Source: Saccoglossus kowalevskii (lineage: Eukaryota > Hemichordata > Enteropneusta > Harrimaniidae). Taken from it: DNA of 17,109 nt. Below the pieces are notes generated by a model. It saw only the letters and a list, made by a program, of their open reading frames with translations, did no database searches and was not told where the DNA came from. This document shows, in pieces, positions 10,365-17,109 of the stretch (positions within the stretch are counted from its first letter, which is position 1; each line of letters starts with the position of its first letter). The DNA lies in NCBI RefSeq assembly GCF_000003605.2, contig NW_003115502.1, positions 1 to 17,109 on the forward strand, written 5' to 3'. Made by a program: the position numbers and the translations under genes.

Positions 10365-12160
10365 ACCTCTGTGCTTACATAGAGAGGCAAATGAACATCT
10401 CTGTGCTTACATATTGAGACAAATGAACACCTCTGTGCTTACATAGTGAGGCAAATGGTCACCTCTGTGCTTACATCGTGAGGCAAATGGTCACCTCTGT
10501 GCTTACATATTGAGGCAAATGTACACCTCTGTGCTTACATATTGAGACAAATGAACAACTATGTGCTCACATAGTGAGGCAAATTGACACCTCTGTGCTT
10601 ACATATTGAGGCAAATGGTCACCTCTGTGCTCACATAGTGAGGCAATTGAACACCTCTGTGCTTACACAGTAATGCAAATGGACACCTCTGTGCTTACAT
10701 AATGAGGCAATTGAACACCTCTGTGCTTACACAGTGAGACAAATGAACACCTCTGTGCATACATATTGAGACAAATAAACACCTCTGTGTTCACATATTG
10801 AGGCAAATGAACACCTCTGTGCTTACATAGTAAGGCAAATGGACACCTCTGTGCTTACATAGAGAGGCAAATGAACGCCTCTGTTCACATTGAGAGGCAA
10901 ATGAACACCTCTGTGTTTACAGAGTAATGCAAATGGACACCTCTGTGTTCACATATTGAGGCAACTGAACACCTCTGTGCTTACATAGTAAGGCAAATGG
11001 ACACATCTGTGCTTACATAGAGAGGCAAATGAACACCTCTGTGCTTACTTATTGAAACAAATGAACACCTCTGTGCTTACATAGTGAGGCAAATGGTCAC
11101 CTCTGTGCTTACATATTGAGACAAATGAACACCTATGTACTCACATAGTGAGGCAAATTGACACCTCTGTGCTTACTTATTGAGGCAAATGTACACCTCG
11201 GTGCTTACATATTGAGGCAAACAAACACCTCTGTGCTTACATATTGAGGCAAATGTACACCTCGGTGCTTACATATTGAGGCAAACAAACACCTCTGTGC
11301 TTACATATTGAGACAAATGAACAACTATGTGCTCACATAGTGAGGCAAATTGACACCTCTGTGCTTACATATTGAGGCAAATGGTCACCTCTGTGCTCAC
11401 ATAGTGAGGCAATTGAACACCTCTGTGCTTACACAGTAATGCAAATGGACACCTCTGTGCTTACATAGTGAGACAAATGAACACCTATGTGTTCACATGG
11501 TGAGACAAATGAACACCTATGTGTTCACATAGTGAGACAAATGAACACATCTGTCTTTACATAGTGAGACAAATGAACACCTAAGTGTTCACATAGTGAG
11601 ACAAATGAACACCTCTGTGCTTACTTTGTAATGAAAATAGACACCTCTGTGCATACATAGTGAGGCAAATGAACACCTATGTGTTCACATAGTGAGGCAA
11701 ATGAACACCTCTGTGCTTACATAGTAATGCAAATAGACACCTCTGTGCTTACATAGTGAAACAAAAGAACAACTCTGTTCACATCGTGAGGCAAATGAAC
11801 ACCTCTGTGTTTACAAAGTAATGCAAATGGTCTCCTCTGTGCTTACATAGTGAGACAAATGAACACATCTGTTCACATTGTGAGGCAAATGAACACCTCT
11901 GTGTTTACAGAGTAATGCAAATGGACACCTCTGTGCTTACATAGTGAGGCAAATGGACACCTCTGTGCTTAAATAGAGAGGCAAATGAACAACTCTGTAC
12001 TTACATATTGAGACAAATGAACACCTCTGTGCTTACATATTGAGGCAAATGTACACCTCGGTGCTTACATATTGAGGCAAACAAACATCTCTGTGCTTAC
12101 ATATTGAGATAAATGAACACCTATGTGCTCATATAGTGAGGCAAATTGACACCTCTGTGC
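10365..12160. repeat. Second copy of 7403-9230
   Basis: The offset is 2962 at the left end (AGAGGCAAAT at 7421 and 10383; ACATCGTGAG at 7511 and 10473). It becomes 2930 after one CpG-type monomer is missing near 10520, and stays 2930 to the GCTCATATAG anchor at 9197 and 12127. The copies part at 9231 and 12161. Differences are few: for example AATGAGGC near 10701 against AGTGAGGC near 7771, and GAGGCAAATG near 11191 against GAGGAAAATG near 8253. The near-identity over about 1.8 kb indicates a recent duplication. Confidence 0.85.
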
Positions 12161-13358
12161 TTACATATTGAGGCAAATGTACACCTCGGTGCTTACATAT
12201 TGAGGCAAACAAACACATCTGTGCTTACGTACTGAGACAAATGAACACCTATGTGCTCACATAGTGAGGCAAATTGACACCTCTGTGTTCACATAGTGAG
12301 ACAACTGAACATCTCTCTATTCACATAGTGATGTAATTGAACACATCTGTGCTTACATAGTGAGGCAAATAAGCACCTCTGTGTTGACATATTGAGGCAA
12401 ATGAACATCTCTGTGTTCACATAGTGAGGTAATTGAACACCTCTGTGCTTACATAGAGAGGCAAATGAACATCTCTGTGCTTACATATTGAGACAAATGA
12501 ACACCTCTGTGCTTACATAGTGAGGCAAATGGTCACCTCTGTGCTTACATCGTGAGGCAAATGGTCACCTCTGTGCTTACATATTGAGGCAAATGTACAC
12601 CTCGGTGCTTACATATTGAGGCAAACAAACACCTCTGTGCTTACATATTGAGACAAATGAACAACTATGTGCTCACATAGTGAGGCAAATTGACACCTCT
12701 GTGCTTACATATTGAGGCAAATGGTCACCTCTGTGCTCACATAGTGAGGCAATTGAACACCTCTGTGCTTACACAGTAATGCAAATGGACACCTCTGTGC
12801 TTACATAGTGAGGCAATTGAACACCTCTGTGCTTACACAGTGAGACAAATGAACACCTCTGTGCATACATATTGAGACAAATAAACACCTCTGTGTTCAC
12901 ATATTGAGGCAAATGAACACCTCTGTGCTTACATAGTAAGGCAAATGGACACCTCTGTGCTTACATAGAGAGGCAAATGAACGCCTCTGTTCACATTGAG
13001 AGGCAAATGAACACCTCTGTGTTTACAGAGTAATGCAAATGGACACCTCTGTGTTCACATATTGAGGCAACTGAACACCTCTGTGCTTACATAGTAAGGC
13101 AAATGGACACATCTGTGCTTACATAGAGAGGCAAATGAACACCTCTGTGCTTACTTATTGAAACAAATGAACACCTCTGTGCTTACATAGTGAGGCAAAT
13201 GGTCACCTCTGTGCTTACATATTGAGACAAATGAACACCTATGTACTCACATAGTGAGGCAAATTGACACCTCTGTGCTTACTTATTGAGGCAAATGTAC
13301 ACCTCGGTGCTTACATATTGAGGCAAACAAACACCTCTGTGCTTACATATTGAGGCAA
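12026..13358. repeat. Second copy of 6990-8322 (offset 5036)
   Basis: Anchors at 7071 and 12107 (AGATAAATG), 7091 and 12127, 7188 and 12224 (CTTACGTACTGAG), 7292 and 12328 (GTGATG), and 7801 and 12837 (ACAGTGAGAC) all give 5036. The match ends at 8322 and 13358, where the second copy switches to CACCACTGTG, as seen near 1248. The left 135 bases also belong to the preceding duplicated block, so the two copied segments overlap at 12026-12160. With the copy at 10560-11250 this makes three copies of the 7630-8320 sequence. Confidence 0.83.
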
Positions 13359-14200
13359 ATGGTCACCACTGTGCTTACATAGTGAGGCAATCGAACACCT
13401 CTGTGCTTACATAGTGAGACAAATGAACACCTATGTGTTCACATGGTGAGACAAATGAACACCTACGTGTTCACATAGTGAGACAAAGGAACACATCTGA
13501 CTTTACATAGTGAGACAAATGAACACCTAAGTGTTCACATAGTGAAACAAATGAACACCTCTGTGCTTACATAGTAATGCAAATAGACACCTCTGTGCTT
13601 ACATAGTGAGACAAATGAACACCTCTGTTCACATTGTGAGGCAAATGAACACCTCTGTGTTTACAGAGTAATGCAAATGGACACCTCTGTGCTTACATAG
13701 TGAGGCAAATGGACACCTTTGTGCTTACATAGTGAGGCAAATTGTCACCTCTGTTCACATCTTGAGGCAAATGAACACCTCTGTGTTTACAGAGTAATGC
13801 AAATGGACACCTCTGTGCTTACAGCGTAAGGCAAATGAACACCTCTGCGATTACATAGTGAGGCAAATGAACACCTCTGTGCTTACATAGTGAGGTAATT
13901 GAACACCTCTGCGCTTACACAGTAATGCAAATGAACATCTCTGTGTTCACATAGTGGGATAATTGTACACCTCTGTGCTTACATAGTGAGGCAATTGAAC
14001 ACCTCTGTGCTTACACGGTAATGCAAATGGACACCTCTGTGCTTACATAGTGAGGCAATTGAACACCTATGTGCTTACATATTGAGGCAAATGGTTACCT
14101 CTGTGCTCACATAGTGAGGCAATTGAACACATCTGTCTTTACTTAGTGAGACAAATGAACACCTAAGTGTTCACATAGTGAGACAAATGAACACCTCTGT
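13359..14200. repeat. Block related to 1180-2090 and 130-270
   Basis: Rare variants shared with the 5' section identify it: CACCACTGTG (13364 and 1248), CATCTGACTTTAC (13493 and 231), TTGTCACCTCTGTTC with CATCTTGAGG (13743 and 1531), GTGGGATAATTG, and CACGGTAATGC (octamers 14021 and 1841). The offset is 12212 at the octamer pair 1713 and 13925, and 12180 at 1841 and 14021, because one monomer with GAACAGCTCTG near 1788 is absent here. Octamers lie at 13577, 13671, 13797, 13925 and 14021. Confidence 0.78.
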
Positions 14201-15290
14201 GCTTACTTTGTAATGCAAATAGACACATCTGTGCATACATAGTGAGGCAAATGAACACCTATGTGTTCACATAGTGAGGCAAATGAACACCTCTGTGCTT
14301 ACATAGTAATGCAAATGGACACCTCTGTGCTTACATAGTGAAACAAAAGAACACCTCTGTTCACATCGTGAGGCAAATGAACACCTCTGTGTTTACACAG
14401 TAATGCAAATGGTCACCTCTGTGCTTACATAGTGAGACAAATGAACACCTCTGTTCACATTGTGAGGCAAATGAATACCTCTGTGTTTACAGAGTAATGC
14501 AAATGGACACCTCTGTGCTTACATAGTGAGGCAAATGGACACCTCTGTGCTTAAATAGAGAAGCAAATGAACACCTCTGTACTTACATATTGAGACAAAT
14601 GAACACCTCTGTGCTTACATAGTGAGTCAAATGGTCACCTCTGTGCTTACATAGTGAGGCAAACAAACATCTCTGTGCTTACATATTGAGACAAATGAAC
14701 ACCTATGTGCTCACATAGTGAGGCAAATTGACACCTCTGTGCTTACATATTGAGGCAAATGTACACCTCGGTTCTTACATATTGAGGCAAACAAACATCT
14801 CTGTGCTTACATATTGAGACAAAAGAACACCTCTGTTCACATCGTGAGGCAAATGAACACCTCTGTGTTTACACAGTAATGCAAATGGTCACCTCTGTGC
14901 TTACATAGTGAGACAAATGAACACCTCTGTTCACATTGTGAGGCAAATGAACACCTCTGTGTTTACAGAGTAATGCAAATGGACACCTCTGTGCTTAAAT
15001 AGTGAGGCAAATGGACACCTCTGTGCTTAAATAGAGAGGCAAATGAACACCTCTGTACTTACATATTGAGACAAATGAACACCTCTGTGCTTACATAGTG
15101 AGTCAATTGGTCACCTCTGTGCTTACATAGTGAGGCAAATGGTCACCTCTGTGCTTACATATTGAGGCAAATGTACACCTCGGTGCTTACATATTGAGGC
15201 AAACAAACATCTCTGTGCTTACATATTGAGACAAATGAACACCTATGTGCTCACATAGTGAGGCAAATTGACACCTCTGTGCTTACATAT
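14201..15290. repeat. Block related to 9231-10364, with 476-bp internal repeat
   Basis: Octamers at 14213, 14309, 14403 and 14497 reproduce the 96, 94, 94-base spacing of 9241-9525. A second set at 14879 and 14973 follows 476 bases later. The corresponding step at 9431-9971 is 540, so this version lacks two monomers (64 bases). It carries small private changes such as CCTCGGTTCTTAC near 14766 and CAATTGGTC near 15103. Confidence 0.75.
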
Positions 15291-16210
15291 TGAGGCAAAT
15301 GTACACCTCGGTGCTTACATATTGAGGCAAACAAACATCTCTGTGCTTACATATTGAGACATATGAACACCTATGTGCTCACATAGTGAGGCAAATTGAC
15401 ACCTCTGTGCTTAAATATTGAGGCAAATGTACACCTCGGTGCTTACATATTGAGGCAAACAAACACCTCTGTGCTTACGTACTGAGACAAATGAACACCT
15501 CTGTGCTCACATAGTGAGGCAAATTGACACCTCTGTGTTCACATAGTGAGACAACTGAACATCTCTGTGTTCACATAGTGATGTAATTGAACACATCTTT
15601 GCTTACATAGTGAGGCAAATAAGCACCTCTGTGTTGACATATTGAGGCAAATGAACATCTCTGTGTTCACATAGTGAGGTAATTGAACACCTCTGTGCTC
15701 ACATAGAGAGGCAAATGAACACCTCTGTGCTTACATATTGAGACAAATGAACACCTCTGTGCTTACATAGTGAGGCAAATGGTCACCTCTGTGCTTACAT
15801 CGTGAGGCAAATGGTCACCTCTGTGCTTACATATTGAGGCAAATGTACACCTCGGTGCTTATATATTGAGGCAAACAAACACCTCTGTGCTTACATACTG
15901 AGACAAATGAACACCTATGTGCTCACATAGTGACGCAAATTGACACCTCTGTGTTCACATAGTGAGACAACTGAACATCTCTGTGTTCACATAGTGATGT
16001 AATTGAACACATCTGTGCTTACATAGTGAGGCAAATAAGCACCTCTGTGTTGACATATTGAGGCAAAAGAACACCTCTGTGTTGACATATTGAGGCAAAT
16101 GAACATGTCTGTGTTCATATAGTGAGGTAATTGAACACCTCTGTGCTTACATAGTGAGGCAAATGGTCACCTCTGTGCTTACATATTGAGGCAAATGTAC
16201 ACCTCGGTGC
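15291..16210. repeat. Partial copy of the second half of the 2 kb unit
   Basis: GTGATGTAATTG anchors at 15578 and 15994 match 3525 and 3941 with offset 12053. The later CATGTCTGTG anchor (16105 against 4276) has offset 11829, so seven monomers (224 bases) are missing between them. It contains one full 416-base sub-repeat and part of a second. Unlike the octamer blocks it has no ATGCAAAT. Confidence 0.76.
15403..16090. repeat. 416-bp sub-repeat and partial second copy
   Basis: Anchors at 15578 and 15994 are 416 bases apart. The first sub-repeat is complete; the second breaks off near 16065 where CAAAAGAACACC with GTTGACATATTG is repeated. A further GATGTAATTG anchor at 16282 lies 288 bases (nine monomers) on. 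Copies with only one anchor occur at 7292 and 12328, so the 416-base pair is variable in number. Confidence 0.72.
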
Positions 16211-17109
16211 TTACGTATTGAGGCAAATGGACACCTCTGTGCTCACATAGTGAGACAACTGAACATCTCTGTGTTCACATAGTGATGTAATTGAACACAT
16301 CTGTGCTTACATAGTGAGGCAAATAAGCACCTCTGTGTTCACATAGTGAGGTAATTGAACACCTCTGTGCTTACATAGAGAGCCAAATGAACACCTATGT
16401 GCTTACATATTGAGACAAATGAACACCTATGTGCTAACATAGTGAGGCAAAAAAACACCTCTGTGCTTACATATTGAGACAAATGAACACCTATGTGCTC
16501 ACATAGTGAGGCAAATTGACACCTCTGTGCTTACATATTGAGGCAAATGGTCACCTCTGTGCTCACATACTGAGGCAATTGAACACCTCTGTGCTTACGT
16601 AGTGAGACAAATGAACACCTATGTGTTCACATGGTAGACAAATGAACACCTACGTGTTCACATAGTGAGACAAATGAACACATCTGACTTTACATAGTGA
16701 GACAAATGAACACCTAAGTGTTCACATAGTGAGACAAATGAACACCTCTGTGCTTACCTAGTAATGCAAATAGGCACCTCTGTGCTTACATAGTGAGACA
16801 AATGAACACCTAAGTGTTCACATAGTGAGACAAATGAACACCTCTGTGCTTACATAGTAATACAAATAGGCACCTCTGTGCTTACATAGTGAGACAAATG
16901 AACACCTCTGTTCACATTGTGAGGCAAATGAACACCTCTGTGTTTACAGAGTAATGCAAATGGACACCTCTGTGCTTACATAGTGAGGCAAATGGACACC
17001 TTTGTGCTTACATAGTGCGGCAAATGGTCACCTCTGTTCACATCTTGAGGCAAATGAACACCTCTGTGTTTACAGAGTAATGCAAATGGACACCTTCTGT
17101 GCTTACATA
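16211..17109. repeat. Mixed 3' section of the array, runs off window
   Basis: It starts with another GATGTAATTG unit (16282, nine monomers after 15994), passes through CATATTGAG units, then resembles 13390-13800, with CATCTGACTTTAC near 16683 and CATCTTGAGG near 17041. Two small indels are private: CATGGTAGAC near 16631 has lost a base (31-base unit) and CACCTTCTGTG near 17091 has gained one. One octamer is destroyed as ATACAAAT near 16860. The array continues past the last base. Confidence 0.78.

Larger units (their letters stand above)
1..17109. repeat. 32-bp tandem satellite array, spans whole window
   Basis: Units starting at 5, 37, 69 and 101 show an exact 32-base step, and the step holds to the last base. 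A clean canonical unit is 1756-1787; it opens with CACCTCTGTG and closes with GAGGCAAATG plus two bases. Dividing length by 32 gives about 535 units; slightly more is likely because some are 30 bases. G+C of the canonical unit is 14/32 and it has no CpG. No unit is interrupted by unique DNA, a transposon or a simple-sequence run. Frames do not stay open: the unit holds TAG, TGA and a second TGA in one forward frame, and a TAA or TGA on the reverse strand, so every frame closes about every three units. This is eukaryotic satellite or very large minisatellite DNA. I do not recognise the family. Both array edges lie outside the window. Confidence 0.99.

Noticed and set aside
1-17109. CRISPR array
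   Set aside because: Repeats of similar length abut directly with no unique spacers, and variation is by shared classes across the whole unit. There are no cas genes in the window.
1-17109. Repetitive protein-coding gene
   Set aside because: A 32-base unit shifts frame each copy, and stops recur about every 96 bases on the plus strand; the minus strand also has a TAA or TGA in almost every unit in a shifting frame. No long open frame exists.
1-17109. Centromere-protein B box or telomere repeat
   Set aside because: Neither the CENP-B box core nor any TTAGGG-like run is present in the monomer classes read.
1-17109. Transposon, retroelement or tRNA-derived insert
   Set aside because: No stretch departs from the 32-base register long enough to hold one, and no target-site duplication or poly(A) tail was seen.

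Overview
The whole 17,109-base window is one uninterrupted tandem repeat array. A monomer of about 32 bases repeats head to tail roughly 535 times, and the array runs off both ends of the window. I found no protein gene, no RNA gene, no mobile element and no unique sequence. Stop codons recur about every 96 bases in each forward frame because 32 is not a multiple of three, and the reverse strand is also closed. The pattern is that of eukaryotic satellite or large minisatellite DNA (heterochromatin, pericentromere, subtelomere or a very long VNTR). The monomer is about 44% G+C and its consensus contains no CpG. I do not recognise the family and cannot name a species.

Monomers fall into recurring classes that differ at diagnostic sites. 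These are a canonical form, a CATATTGAG form, a 30-base form, a form carrying ATGCAAAT, a palindromic CTATGTG/CACATAG form, a CpG form with CCTCGGTG, and a form with GATGTAATTG. The order of the classes is itself repeated, giving higher-order repeats at several scales: trimers of 94-96 bases, 13-mers of 416 bases, a 17-mer of 540 bases, units of about 1.9-2.0 kb, and segmental copies 2.9 kb and 5.0 kb apart.

Layout: 1-2679 is a mixed section that supplies the motifs seen later. 2680-4594, 4595-6573 and 6574-8583 are three successive copies of a ~2 kb unit, and 8584-9230 is a truncated fourth. 9231-10364 is a 540-base duplication. 10365-12160 is a second copy of 7403-9230. 12161-13358 is a second copy of 7125-8322. 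13359-14200 resembles 1180-2090. 14201-15290 resembles 9231-10364. 15291-16210 resembles the second half of the 2 kb unit. 16211-17109 is again mixed. Length differences between copies are whole numbers of monomers (32, 64, 159, 224, 576 and 766 bases, after allowing for 30- and 31-base units), which points to unequal exchange in register.

The most interesting sequence-level signals are about 60 exact ATGCAAAT octamers (the POU/Oct consensus) in one orientation, half of them six bases downstream of a forkhead-like TGTTTAC, and a short palindrome in the monomer whose two arms change together in several classes. Any function for either is inference. All counts and offsets were made by eye.
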